A DNA stretch of 64,000 nt from Streptomyces sp. NBS 14/10 (GCF_002224125.1 NZ_NCSM01000023.1:57118-121117); one strand, 5' to 3'; positions 24,901 through 33,016 are shown, counted from the first letter of the stretch. Program-made: numbers and translations. Notes: a model not told the origin generated them from the sequence alone.

Positions 24901-27900
24901 CCGACGGCGCGGCGCACATCGGTGGTGGCGTGCAGGACGTTGGCGGCGATCACCAGATCGAAGGAAGCGGCGGCGAAGCCCTGTTCGACGGGGTCGCGGT
25001 CCAGATCCAGTGTCCGGTAGTCGAGGTAGCGGTATGCGGCGAACCGGTGGCGGGCTCGGGGGAAGAACGCGCTGGAGATGTCCGTGTAGGCGTAGGTGGT
25101 GCGATCGGCGGGCAGCCGGGGCAGCAGCCAGGCGGTGGTGGACCCGGTACCCGCGCCGACCTCCAGAATCCGCAGCGGCCGGTCCGCGGGCCAGGCATCG
25201 ACCAGCCCGGTGAGCAGTTCCCTGGCCATCCGGTTCAGATACTGGTGTGCCACGGAGGTCGTGTAATGCAGCTCGGCCAGCCGCTCGGTGTCCGAGAACA
25301 GCAACTGCATCGGATCCACGTCCCCGGTGAGCACCCCGGCCAGTTGCGGACCACACCGGGCGTACAGCAGCAGCTCCGGCGCCATGGCGGGGAAGTCCCG
25401 CAGCAACTCGGCGAGCAGTAGGCCCGGCTCCGGTGTCCGGCCCAGCACACCTTCCCGTTCGGCGAGCGCCCGCAGCTTCTCGTACAGCCGCCGGTTGCCC
25501 GGCCGTACGCCGCTCGCCTCCAGTTCGGCGACCGCGGCCGCCACGAAGTGGCCGGTCAGATGGGCGACGCGGCGGACGAACGAGGGGCTGTCATAGCGGC
25601 GGGCCGCCGCGGTCAGCGCCGCCACCTGCCCGGCCCGCGCGGCCGCGAGCTCGGTGGCGGTCGGCAGCCCGGTCGGGCCGGTGGCCCCGGGCAGCGGAGC
25701 CGCCCGGAGGGTGCTGACGATACGGTCGACACCGCTCCCCGCCGCCTTGTTCCTGCGTACGCGGACACCGTGCAGCTCCATGGCTATGGTGCCGTCCGGA
25801 TCCGCGATGGTGATGTCCACCACCGCCTCACGCAGCGACAGCCCGCGCGCACGGATCAGCGCCACGCCCCGGTCGGCGGGGGTGCGCCAGAACCGGACCC
25901 GCTCGAACTCGGCGGGCAGGAACTGGTGGACCTGCCCGTTCTCGGTGCGGGGGAGGAGCGCCCCGATGGACTGCAGGGTGGCGTCGACCAGGGCCGGGTG
26001 TGCGTGGAACTCCTGCGCCCCGCTCGGATTGGCGTAGTCGGCGAGCACCGTATCGTCGGCGACGGCGAGCTGTTGGACACCGCGGAACGCGGGCCCGTAC
26101 TCCAGCTCGACCCGGCGCATCCGCGCGTAGTGCCGCTCCCCGGAGATCTCGGTCTGCGCCGCTGCCCGTATGCCCGCCACGTCCAGCCGCGCGGGCGGCC
26201 CGGTGTGCAACCGGCGTACCCGCGCCCTCGCATGGTCCTGCCAGTCCTCGTCGCCCCGGCGGGAGGCCATGCGGGCCACCTCGCCGATGAGCCACGTCTG
26301 TACGGACATGGTGGCGCTCGGGTCGTCCCACGGCAGCACCAGCGCCTTGCCGATGTCCAGGCCGGTGATCTCCAGCGCGCCCTCGTGGGTGGTTCGGCCG
26401 GCCGCGAGCGCCATCTCCAGATACGCGGCGCCCGGCATCACCACCGCCCCGCCGATCCGGTGGTCGCCGAGCCAGCCGAGCCGCGCCGGCTCGACCGGTG
26501 TCCGCCAGGTGGGTTCCACACTCGGCAACCGGTCGCCGAGCAACGGGTGTCCCGACTCCTCCTCGGCGCCCGATCCCGCCGACCACCAGTTGGCGGCGCC
26601 GTTGAAGTGGTGCTCCCGCTGCCACGGGTAGGCGGGCAGCGGCACCACCCGGCCGCGCACCGGGAACCAGGCGTCCCAGTCGATGTCGGCCCCGGCCGCG
26701 AGCACCGTGGCGCAGGTGGTCGGCACCGCGGCCGAGTCGCAGGCCGCGCGGGACAGCGAGCCGACCGTGGTCACCGGCCGGCCCGCGGTGGCGCACTGCC
26801 TGCGCAGATAGCCGAGCAGCACCGGGTGGGGGCCGACCTCCACGATCGTGCCGCAGCCGTGCTCGTCCACCAACGTGGTCACCGCCGGTCCGAAGAGCAC
26901 CGGCTCCCGGACGTTGCGCCACCAGTACGTGGCGTCGAGCCCGGTGCCCGGCAGCGTGCCACCGGTGACGGCGGAGACGAACGCCACGGTTCCGGGCCGT
27001 GGCGCCAGCCCGGCCAGCGCGGTGTGCAGCCGGTCCCGGATCGAGTCCATGGATCGGCTGTGGAAGGCATAGTTCAGGGGCAGCTCCCGGAAGAAGACCC
27101 CGCGGTGAAGCAACTCGTCACCGAGCGCGGACAGTTCCTCGGCGGACCCGGACAGCGTCACGTCCGACGGACTGTTCACACCGGCCAGCTCCAGGTCCCG
27201 GCCGGCGATCAGCTCGGCGGCCTCGGCGGCCGGAAGTCCCACCGCCGCCATCCGTCCGCCACCCGCCGTCTCCGCCTGGGCGAGACCGCGTTCGGCGATC
27301 ACCCGGCAGGCCGCCGCCAGGTCCAGGGCCCCGCAGGCGTATGCGGCGGCCACTTCGCCCACCGAGTGTCCCGCCACCGCGGCGGGCCGGATGCCGCGCT
27401 CCCGCAGCAGTGCGGTCAGCCCGATCTGTACCGCGAACAGCAGCGGTTGGGCGATCTCGGTCCGGTCAAGATCCGGCCCCGGTTCCGTGGACCGCAGGGC
27501 CTCGAGCACCGACCAGCCCAGGTGCCCGCCCAGTTCGGCGTCCACCTCGGTGACCGCGTCGAGGAACACCGGTTCGGTCGCCAGCAGCTCCGCGCCCATG
27601 CCCGCCCGCTGGGCGCCGTTTCCGGAGTACACGAACGCCACGGGCCCCGGACTCGCCTGTCCCGCCGCACCGCCCGGCACCGGGGTGCCCTCGGCGAACG
27701 CCTCCAGCAGGGTCGCGGCCTGGCCGGGGCTGTCCGCCAGCACGGCAACCCGTTCGCGGTGGTGTCCGCGCCGCACGCAACTGGTGAAAGCGAGGTCGTA
27801 GAACGCGTCGGTGTCCCGGAGCCGCGCGGCGGTGCGTAAGGCGGCCTCGCTGAGCGCCTGAGGAGTGGCCGCCGAGACCAGCACCGGCAACGGCCTCGCC

Positions 27901-29246
27901 TTCGGCGGCGCGGGTACACGGGGCGCGGGTGGCGGGCCGAGAACGGCGTGCGCGTTGGCCCCGCCGAAGCCGAACGAGTTGATCGCGAGCGCTCCCGGCG
28001 GCAGCGCCCGTGGCGCGGCCACCGGCTCCAGGCCCAGCGCGGAGAAGTCGATGGCGGGATTGAGCGGTTCGGCGTGCAGCGACTGTGGAATCACCCCGTG
28101 CCGCAGCATGAGCACACACTTGAGCAGACCGGCGATTCCCGCCCCGGACTCCAGGTGGCCGAGGTTCGACTTCACCGAGCCGATGGGCAGCGGGGCGCGG
28201 CGACCCACGCCGAGGGCACCGCCCAGCGCCCGGCACTCGATCGGGTCGCCCGCCTGGGTGCCGGTGCCATGAGCCTCCACATAGGCCAGGTCCTCGGGCC
28301 GCACCCCGGCCCGGCGGTGCACCTGACGCATCAGCTTCTCCTGAGCCTCCGCGCTGGGCAGCGAGAGCCCAGGGGTACGGCCGTCCGCGCCCACTCCGGT
28401 GCCGAGGACCACGGCGTGCACGGTGTCCCCGTCCGCCCGTGCGTCGGCGAGGCGCTTGAGCACCACCACCGCGCCGCCCTCGGCACGGACGTATCCGTCC
28501 GCGTGCGCGGAGAAGGAGCGGCAGCGGCCACTGGGGGACAGCATGGACGCCTTGGAGAACCCGATGAAATCCCCCGGGTTCAGCAGCAGGTTGACACCGC
28601 ACGCCAGCGCGATACCGCCCTCGTCGGCGCGGAGCTGCGCGCAGGCCTGGTGCAGGGCGACCAGGGACGAGGAGCAGGCGGTGTCCACCGCCATGGACGG
28701 CCCCCGCAGATCGAACAGATGCGAGATCCGGTTGGCGGTGTTGCACAGCGCCGAGCCCGCCATCGTGTACGCCGTGACCGTTTCGGGGCGGGCGTACTGG
28801 AGTTGGCCGTAGTTGCCGTTGCTCACCCCCACATAGACCCCGGACTCCGATCCGGCGAGTGTCCCCGGATCGACACCGGCGTCGTCGAGGGCTTCCCTGG
28901 CCATCTCCAACAGCAGCCTCTGCTGCGGGTCCATCCGGCTCGCCTCGCGCGGCGACAGCCCGAAGAACGCGGCGTCGAAACCCGTGATGTCGTCCAGGAA
29001 CCCGCCCGCGGCCGAGTACGACTTGCCGGGACGCCGCGGATCGTCGGCCACGAAGCGGCGCGCGTCGAACCGGTCCGCCGGCACCTCACCGACCAGATCG
29101 CGCCCAGCGGCAAGCGCGGCCCACAACTCCTCGGGCGCCGCGATGCCACCCGGCAATCGACAGCTGAGCCCGATGATGGCGATATCGCCGGACCGCTCTT
29201 CACGAGCGAAGCGGGGACGCGGATTGGAGATCGTCTTTTCTGACAT
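21951..29246 (-). CDS. Highly reducing single-module type I PKS: KS-AT-DH-MT-ER-KR-ACP
   Basis: A 2431-residue PKS subunit. KS (about 20-440): Cys191 in DTACSSS, His in EAHGTGT and a second His in SNLGH. AT (535-850): Ser628 in GHSVGE, with AFHS pointing to malonyl-CoA. DH (910-1170): HRIGGAVVMPG. C-methyltransferase (about 1220-1560): LEVGAGTGS SAM site near 1362. ER (about 1750-2060): VHGAAGGVG. KR (about 2070-2280): TGGLGGFG and catalytic Tyr in QSTYAAGN. ACP: LGLESL near 2385. All domains look intact. A complete reducing set plus MT in one module, with no docking helices or TE, suggests iterative use as in fungal highly reducing PKSs, giving a saturated or methyl-branched chain. There is a TTA codon near residue 470 (27837). 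The gene starts 42 bases after the broken oxidoreductase and overlaps the thioesterase gene. Confidence 0.92.
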   Translation of the reverse strand: MSEKTISNPRPRFAREERSGDIAIIGLSCRLPGGIAAPEELWAALAAGRDLVGEVPADRFDARRFVADDPRRPGKSYSAAGGFLDDITGFDAAFFGLSPREASRMDPQQRLLLEMAREALDDAGVDPGTLAGSESGVYVGVSNGNYGQLQYARPETVTAYTMAGSALCNTANRISHLFDLRGPSMAVDTACSSSLVALHQACAQLRADEGGIALACGVNLLLNPGDFIGFSKASMLSPSGRCRSFSAHADGYVRAEGGAVVVLKRLADARADGDTVHAVVLGTGVGADGRTPGLSLPSAEAQEKLMRQVHRRAGVRPEDLAYVEAHGTGTQAGDPIECRALGGALGVGRRAPLPIGSVKSNLGHLESGAGIAGLLKCVLMLRHGVIPQSLHAEPLNPAIDFSALGLEPVAAPRALPPGALAINSFGFGGANAHAVLGPPPAPRVPAPPKARPLPVLVSAATPQALSEAALRTAARLRDTDAFYDLAFTSCVRRGHHRERVAVLADSPGQAATLLEAFAEGTPVPGGAAGQASPGPVAFVYSGNGAQRAGMGAELLATEPVFLDAVTEVDAELGGHLGWSVLEALRSTEPGPDLDRTEIAQPLLFAVQIGLTALLRERGIRPAAVAGHSVGEVAAAYACGALDLAAACRVIAERGLAQAETAGGGRMAAVGLPAAEAAELIAGRDLELAGVNSPSDVTLSGSAEELSALGDELLHRGVFFRELPLNYAFHSRSMDSIRDRLHTALAGLAPRPGTVAFVSAVTGGTLPGTGLDATYWWRNVREPVLFGPAVTTLVDEHGCGTIVEVGPHPVLLGYLRRQCATAGRPVTTVGSLSRAACDSAAVPTTCATVLAAGADIDWDAWFPVRGRVVPLPAYPWQREHHFNGAANWWSAGSGAEEESGHPLLGDRLPSVEPTWRTPVEPARLGWLGDHRIGGAVVMPGAAYLEMALAAGRTTHEGALEITGLDIGKALVLPWDDPSATMSVQTWLIGEVARMASRRGDEDWQDHARARVRRLHTGPPARLDVAGIRAAAQTEISGERHYARMRRVELEYGPAFRGVQQLAVADDTVLADYANPSGAQEFHAHPALVDATLQSIGALLPRTENGQVHQFLPAEFERVRFWRTPADRGVALIRARGLSLREAVVDITIADPDGTIAMELHGVRVRRNKAAGSGVDRIVSTLRAAPLPGATGPTGLPTATELAAARAGQVAALTAAARRYDSPSFVRRVAHLTGHFVAAAVAELEASGVRPGNRRLYEKLRALAEREGVLGRTPEPGLLLAELLRDFPAMAPELLLYARCGPQLAGVLTGDVDPMQLLFSDTERLAELHYTTSVAHQYLNRMARELLTGLVDAWPADRPLRILEVGAGTGSTTAWLLPRLPADRTTYAYTDISSAFFPRARHRFAAYRYLDYRTLDLDRDPVEQGFAAASFDLVIAANVLHATTDVRRAVGHVAELLDSGGRLLAVEFHDNDLFAPCYGLLGSATGFTDTELREDTLLAREQWPGVLRSGGFTSVVQLGEEPACSVLFADRGEREQHPPTPSAAAPGHFLVAADGVEGLPDAVVARLRTLGRSVSRVDAAADAARWGAALSGTEESVGIVVMLGEQASGDAARAVDPVVRQAAVLRAMVTACQALPESREVRAWVLTGGERTAVPEHPVPAAAWAQARTLTSENPLLRVRRVAVAPGTTEADVCAELLAETDEDEVVLTAGGRFVPRITERRPATRTGRPFALAVADDGPAWTAVTVPEAGPGEVVVEVRAAALNYADVMVSRGLVPPMAEAPDTGIPLLGLECAGVVTRVGAGVTDRAVGDRVMVAHSGSLTSHLRCPARLTIPIPEGMPFTEAATIPTVFATVHYGLDYLARLRAGETVLVHGAAGGVGLAALRYAEHVGSTVVATTGSPAKRQLLRLLGYRHVLDSRSLGFADEVREITAGRGVDVVLNSVAGEALGRGMELLRPHGRFVELGKRDILADNTLALRPFSRDLSFFGVDLTSLLQGDSPVAEQMVAELAERVGSGVYRPLPHVTYPAQQIAEAMALLRDSRHIGKIVITFDPTEPVPVRVPRPPVALDPEATYLVTGGLGGFGAATARWLARCGARHLALASRSGAAHPEARTVLDRVAEEGATATAYATDITDPAATRALLDAIEATGHPLRGVVNAAMVLDDVLDDATAVELDDERTRAVVSPKLAGTAHLDRLTRELPLDFFVFYSSISALAGNLRQSTYAAGNLAGEAVVRQRRAAGLPGLAVQWCAISDTGYADRAGMVETMRQAGFGELDSVTATRVLGELITDPDVDVIMVGNTDWAQTAKLLPTVAAPRFTEVLPAHDASPCDTAGADGNIPELVRSLAGPEALGIVTDVLVSALATVLQTTSERIDADTRLDQLGLESLMAAELSSVLQRRLGCVVPAMELATAAGVRQLAPRILGRIRRGA

Positions 29247-29288
29247 CCCTGCGGACAGTACCCATGCGCGCCCCCGCTGATGCCGCCG

Positions 29289-30277
29289 TCAGACCGTGCC
29301 GTCCTCGTGTGTGACCCTGACGACGATCTTGCCGACCTGGACGTTGGACTCCATGTAGCCGTGGGCCTCGGCGATGTCCGCGAGGTCGAAGGTGCGGTCG
29401 ATGACCGGCTCGAAGGAACCGCTGCTCAGGCCCGAGTTGACGAACGCGACCGCGCGGCGCAGGCGCTCGGCGTCCGTCGTCAGTTCGAAGAGCGTGTACG
29501 TGCTGGTGCTGAGCGCGGGGAACGACTGCGCGTTGGGCAGCGGAGTGGGGCGGGGGTCGAGGGCGCCGTAGACGACCAGGAAGCCACCGGGGGCGATGCC
29601 CTGGGCGATGGTCTCGACGCCGGGGCCGGCGACCGGATCGAAGGCCAGACGCACCCCTTCCCCGTTCGTGAGCTCCTTGATGCGGGAAGGAAGGTCCTCG
29701 TCGTCGGTGACGATGACGTGGGCCGCGCCGGCGTCCAGGAGGGCCTGCTTCTTGGCGGCGCCGCGCGTGGTGGCGATCGGGATCGCGCCGATGTGGTTGG
29801 CCATCTGGATGGCGGCCAGGCCGACGCTGCTGGAGGCCGCGGTGATCAGCACAGGGTCGCCCGGGCGCACCTGGCCACCTTCGGCGAGGGCGCCGTACGC
29901 GGTGATGTAGGCCATCCACACGCCCGCCGCCTGGACCGGGTCGACGTCCCCGGGGCGGGGGACGATGACGTGGTCGCCGTACGTGCCGTAGTCGGTCTGC
30001 AGAAACGCCGGCACCACACCGACGGGGTCGCCCTCGGCGAAGCCGTCCACGCCCTCGCCGATCGCCTCGACGACGCCCGCGGCCTCGTAGCCGAGCGAGG
30101 AGGGGAAGGTCGGCTCTAGAAGTAGCCGCCCTCGCGGAACATGACCTCGGCCCGGTTGAGGCCGATCGCGTCCACGCGAATGCGGAGCTCACCGGCGCCG
30201 GGAGCGCCCACTTCGACATCGCGCAGGGTCAGGACCTCGGGGCCGCCGATCCGGTCGAACTGTACGAGCTTTGCCAT
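29289..30277 (-). pseudogene. MDR quinone oxidoreductase, split by a frameshift
   Basis: ATG 30277 (AAGGA upstream) opens a 54-codon N-terminal part, MAKLVQFDRIGG to REGGYF, which hits TAG at 30116-30118. The frame shifted by one base continues at once with LEPTFPSSLGYEAAGVVE and runs to 29289. Together the parts make a normal zinc-free quinone oxidoreductase of about 329 residues: GroES-like fold, then a Rossmann domain with ITAASSSVGLAAIQ. A single missing base at about 30118 (or two extra) explains the break, so this is a recent mutation or a sequencing error. Restart at a later ATG (30050) would lack the substrate domain. An upstream palindrome suggests tight regulation. Its role beside the reducing PKS is unknown; that PKS has its own ER. 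Confidence 0.75.
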
Positions 30278-30350
30278 GGTGCTGCTGTCCTTGCGGAGGG
30301 GATGGGGGAGTGCGCCGAAGTGGTTCGGCGCCGCAATCCACACTGCCGCG

Positions 30351-30389
30351 TAGTTCGATGCGTGTCAAATTTTGACCCGCGTCGAACTA
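30351..30389. promoter_or_regulatory. 39-bp near-perfect palindrome (operator) upstream of the quinone oxidoreductase
   Basis: TAGTTCGA (30351-30358) pairs with TCGAACTA (30382-30389), and the core GTCAAATTTTGAC (30364-30376) is itself an inverted repeat around one T. Across the whole 39 bases only two pairs mismatch besides the centre. It lies 74 bases upstream of the oxidoreductase start. Such size and symmetry fit a TetR-, MarR- or HxlR-type dimer, or two dimers, rather than a terminator, since there is no loop. No such regulator gene is in the window. Confidence 0.6.
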
Positions 30390-30404
30390 TATTCCCCGCC
30401 GCTC

Positions 30405-30432
30405 CTCACCGTGAGGATTTGCTCACGGTGAG
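30405..30432 (-). terminator. Terminator after the PAS-LuxR gene
   Basis: CTCACCGTGAG (30405-30415) and CTCACGGTGAG (30422-30432) form an 11-bp perfect stem with a 6-base loop, 34 bases beyond the regulator's stop codon on the minus strand. It separates the regulator from the oxidoreductase and reducing-PKS genes. Confidence 0.65.
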
Positions 30433-30466
30433 TTTCGGTCGCGCACAGTCCGTCCCGGAGGGTGCC

Positions 30467-31141
30467 CTACTTCACGAAGTCCGAGACGACCCGGGCCGGC
30501 CAGGTGCCCACAGTGAGCATGCCGGCCGCGTATGCGCGGGATATCAGGGCCGCGCGGTTGCGGGCCTTCATCTTCCGGAGCATCGAGCCCACGTGGTATT
30601 CGACGCCCTGCCTGCTGAGATAGAGATTGGAGGCCATCTGGATGGTCGACGCGCCGGTGGCCACGCCTTCCAGGATCCGGGCCTCCAGGGGTGAGAGCAG
30701 CAGGCGGCGCTGGGTGCCGGGATCGTTCTCCGGTGTGTGGTTGTCCGGTTTGACGAGGACGACGATGGCGGACAGCCCGTCCGATGAGCCCTGGACGGCG
30801 GTGGCGGTCAGTACGCCCGAGAACGGGTGTCCGCTTGAACGGTGTCCCACGACCCGCTCGCTGAAGCGGGTCCGCCGGCCGTCGTGCAGCCTCAGGAAGT
30901 GTTCCCGGAGGACCGCGGGCGAGCTGGGACGCAGCAGCTCGAACAGGTTCCGCCCACACAGCTCGGCCGAGGATCCGGCGAAGCAGCGGAAGAAGTCGTC
31001 GTTGCCCGCCTGGACCCGCAGGTCCGAGTCGAGGGTGGCCATGCCCGTGCCGTGCTCGGTCGTGGACGCGCGAGTCCGGATCCCGTTGTCGCTCTGACCG
31101 GAGGTCGAGGAAGTCATCGGGATGGTGTGGGAGAGAGTCAA
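30467..31141 (-). CDS. PAS-LuxR polyene pathway activator (PimM/NysRIV/AmphRIV type)
   Basis: A 224-residue regulator. A PAS domain (about 34-130; DLRVQAGNDDFFRCFAG and CGRNLFELL) is followed by a LuxR-type helix-turn-helix (about 150-215; LSPLEARILEGVATG, LYLSRQGVEYHVGSMLRKMKA). The end, GTWPARVVSDFVK, is very close to what I recall of PimM. This two-domain type is the conserved positive regulator of polyene macrolide clusters. TTG 31141 has AAAGAGG upstream; ATG at 31117 or 31042 are alternatives, the last matching the shortest homologues. It is divergent from the GDP-mannose dehydratase gene, and PimM-like boxes precede that gene and the giant PKS. Confidence 0.9.
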   Translation of the reverse strand: MTLSHTIPMTSSTSGQSDNGIRTRASTTEHGTGMATLDSDLRVQAGNDDFFRCFAGSSAELCGRNLFELLRPSSPAVLREHFLRLHDGRRTRFSERVVGHRSSGHPFSGVLTATAVQGSSDGLSAIVVLVKPDNHTPENDPGTQRRLLLSPLEARILEGVATGASTIQMASNLYLSRQGVEYHVGSMLRKMKARNRAALISRAYAAGMLTVGTWPARVVSDFVK

Positions 31142-31493
31142 GAGGAGTCACCTCTTTCGGTCGTTTCAACGACGACGCGAGGGGCGTTGCCCGTGAATTG
31201 ATCAGGGCGCTGACCTGATAATCGGCCTCGGCGACGTCAATTGTCCATGCTTTAAGTCGGCTTTCCGCGACAGCTGTGCGGTCACGTTTCGTGCTGCCCC
31301 CGTGAGCGTCAAACTGGTCGTACCCAAAAGGGGCACAGTGACGGGTGTTAGGTTCAGTTCCAAGTGTATATCGGAACCGTGCCCTCTTTCGCTGCCCGTA
31401 TGCCACGTTGTGGTGACCGTTCTTGCCCGATTGCCCGCGTCGGTCACCCGTACGGGCCCCTTGTTCGTGGGGTGTTGAGTGTAAGAGGAGGGC

Positions 31494-31556
31494 ATGATCG
31501 CGGTGTGCCGGGAGTCTCGGTGCGTGGACCTGATCATGATCACTTACGGGCCTTGA
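31494..31556 (+). CDS. Possible 20-residue leader peptide
   Basis: ATG 31494 is preceded by AAGAGGAGGG, the strongest Shine-Dalgarno in this intergenic region, and opens a 20-codon ORF ending in TGA. The peptide contains SRCVDL, similar to the R-x-VDL core of short actinobacterial leader peptides, but lacks their usual Cys-rich tail. It lies before the PimM-like box and the dehydratase gene. It could be a regulatory upstream ORF or a chance reading frame. Confidence 0.3.
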   Translation: MIAVCRESRCVDLIMITYGP

Positions 31557-31624
31557 ACTGGCCGGTATTCCCTCGCTGCCTGCAAGGACGCGGATAGTGG
31601 TGCACCCGGCGACGCGCCTCAAGT

Positions 31625-31640
31625 CTCGGAAATCCCCTAG
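31625..31640 (+). promoter_or_regulatory. PimM-type operator box before the GDP-mannose dehydratase gene
   Basis: CTCGGAAATCCCCTAG matches 14 of 16 positions of the PAS-LuxR box as I recall it (CTVGGGAWWTCCCBAG). In other polyene clusters this box overlaps the -35 region of target promoters, including that of the mycosamine dehydratase. It lies 198 bases upstream of the start codon. The regulator that would bind it is encoded next door on the other strand. Confidence 0.6.
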
Positions 31641-31837
31641 CGTATTCGCGCTTCCTTGACATCATTCCGGAGCGGCTGTGAAGGTTGAGCTAGACAACCT
31701 CGCATTCGGATCCGGGCAGCCGACCCATGGCCATTGCGGGTGTGCCTCAAGCAGTGGAATGCGTCGAATTCCCTGCGCCGCCCACTGCGTGAAAAAACCA
31801 CTCGACGGTCTTTCCGTGGTCGTGGAAGGGATCCTTT

Positions 31838-32875
31838 ATGTCCAAACGTGCGTTGATCACCGGAATTACCGGCCAGGACGGCTCGTATCTGGCCGAGCAC
31901 CTCCTTGCGCAAGGGTATCGAGTCTGGGGATTGATCAGGGGCCAGGCCAATCCCAGAAAGCTGCGGATCAGCCGGCTGGCCTCGGACGTCACCTTTGTCG
32001 ACGGCGATCTGATGGACCAGGCGAGCCTGGTGGCGGCCCTCGACGCGGTGCAGCCGGACGAGGTGTACAACCTCGGCGCCATCTCGTTCGTACCGATGTC
32101 CTGGCAGCAGTCCGAACTGGTCACCGAGGTCAACGCCATGGGTGTGCTGCGGATGCTGGAGGCGATCCGCATGGTGAGCGGGCTGGACAAGTCCCGCGGT
32201 GGCGGCGGGGGCCGCGGAGGGATCCGCTTCTATCAGGCGTCGTCGTCGGAGATGTTCGGCAAGGTCACCGAGACACCGCAGCGGGAGACCACGATCTTCC
32301 ACCCCCGCAGCCCGTACGGCGCGGCCAAGGCGTACGGCCACTTCATCACCCGCAACTACCGTGAGTCCTTCGGGATGTACGCCGTCTCCGGGATGTTGTT
32401 CAACCATGAATCGCCGCGCCGTGGCGCGGAGTTCGTGACCCGGAAGATCTCGCTGGCGGTGGCCCAGATCAAGCTCGGGCTGCAGGACAAGCTCTTCCTG
32501 GGCAACCTGGACGCGGTACGCGACTGGGGCTTCGCCGGGGACTATGTCCGCGCGATGCATCTGATGCTCCAGCAGGACGAGCCATCCGACTATGTGGTGG
32601 GCACCGGTCGCATCCATTCGGTACGCGACGCCGTGCGCATGGCCTTCGAGTCCGTGGACCTGGACTGGGAGGACTACGTGGCCATCGACCCGACCCTGGT
32701 CCGCCCCGCCGAGGTGGAGACGCTGTGTGCCGACAGCACACGGGCCCGCACCGAGCTGGGCTGGGAGCCGACCGTGGACTTCCGTGAACTGATGAGCATG
32801 ATGGTGGAGTCCGACCTCCGCCAGGCCTCCCGTGAACGCGACTACGGCGATCTCCTCTCGACCACGAGCTGGTGA
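31838..32875 (+). CDS. gmd: GDP-mannose 4,6-dehydratase (mycosamine pathway, NysDIII/AmphDIII type)
   Basis: A 345-residue extended SDR. GITGQDG near the N-terminus binds NADP, and Tyr160/Lys164 of YGAAK, with SSSEMFG upstream, form the active site characteristic of GDP-mannose 4,6-dehydratase. It converts GDP-mannose to GDP-4-keto-6-deoxymannose, the first committed step to GDP-mycosamine, the amino sugar of polyene macrolides. It sits immediately before the giant PKS, as nysDIII and amphDIII sit before nysI and amphI, which supports this role over one in cell-wall fucose or rhamnose synthesis. A strong hairpin after the stop gives it its own transcript end, and the PimM-like box upstream suggests activation by the PAS-LuxR regulator. 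The aminotransferase and glycosyltransferase are not in the window. Confidence 0.93.
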   Translation: MSKRALITGITGQDGSYLAEHLLAQGYRVWGLIRGQANPRKLRISRLASDVTFVDGDLMDQASLVAALDAVQPDEVYNLGAISFVPMSWQQSELVTEVNAMGVLRMLEAIRMVSGLDKSRGGGGGRGGIRFYQASSSEMFGKVTETPQRETTIFHPRSPYGAAKAYGHFITRNYRESFGMYAVSGMLFNHESPRRGAEFVTRKISLAVAQIKLGLQDKLFLGNLDAVRDWGFAGDYVRAMHLMLQQDEPSDYVVGTGRIHSVRDAVRMAFESVDLDWEDYVAIDPTLVRPAEVETLCADSTRARTELGWEPTVDFRELMSMMVESDLRQASRERDYGDLLSTTSW

Positions 32876-32891
32876 ATGCCGCCGCATAGGT

Positions 32892-32923
32892 TGCCCGGTG
32901 GCGTGTCCAAACGCCACCGGGCA
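32892..32923 (+). terminator. Terminator between the dehydratase and giant PKS genes
   Basis: TGCCCGGTGGCGT (32892-32904) and ACGCCACCGGGCA (32911-32923) form a perfect 13-bp stem with a 6-base loop, followed by TTGTCGTGTT. It begins 17 bases after the dehydratase stop, so the PKS needs its own promoter. Confidence 0.75.
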
Positions 32924-33016
32924 TTGTCGTGTTCCCCCGTGTTTCCCTCGCAATCCCAGGTATTCCCTGGTGTTCTCGCGCGTTCCATCGGTTCCCCGGC
33001 CACCGGGGACGAGGAA

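Larger units (their letters stand above)
31142..31837. other. Long divergent intergenic region
   Basis: Nearly 700 bases between the PAS-LuxR and dehydratase genes. It holds a possible 20-codon leader ORF, a PimM-like box and a split inverted repeat in which GGGCAC (31331-31336) and GGTTC (31351-31355) pair with the contiguous GAACCGTGCCC at 31374-31384. The promoters of both flanking genes must be here, with a dehydratase leader of up to about 200 bases. Other open frames in it lack codon bias, and I see no known RNA element. Confidence 0.5.

Noticed and set aside
29289..30343. Two separate small oxidoreductase genes
   Set aside because: The two frames abut exactly and together make one standard MDR protein, so a frameshift is simpler.
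31202..31543. 113-codon minus-strand frame in the divergent intergenic region
   Set aside because: It has no codon bias, ribosome site or recognisable motif, and it covers the expected promoters.
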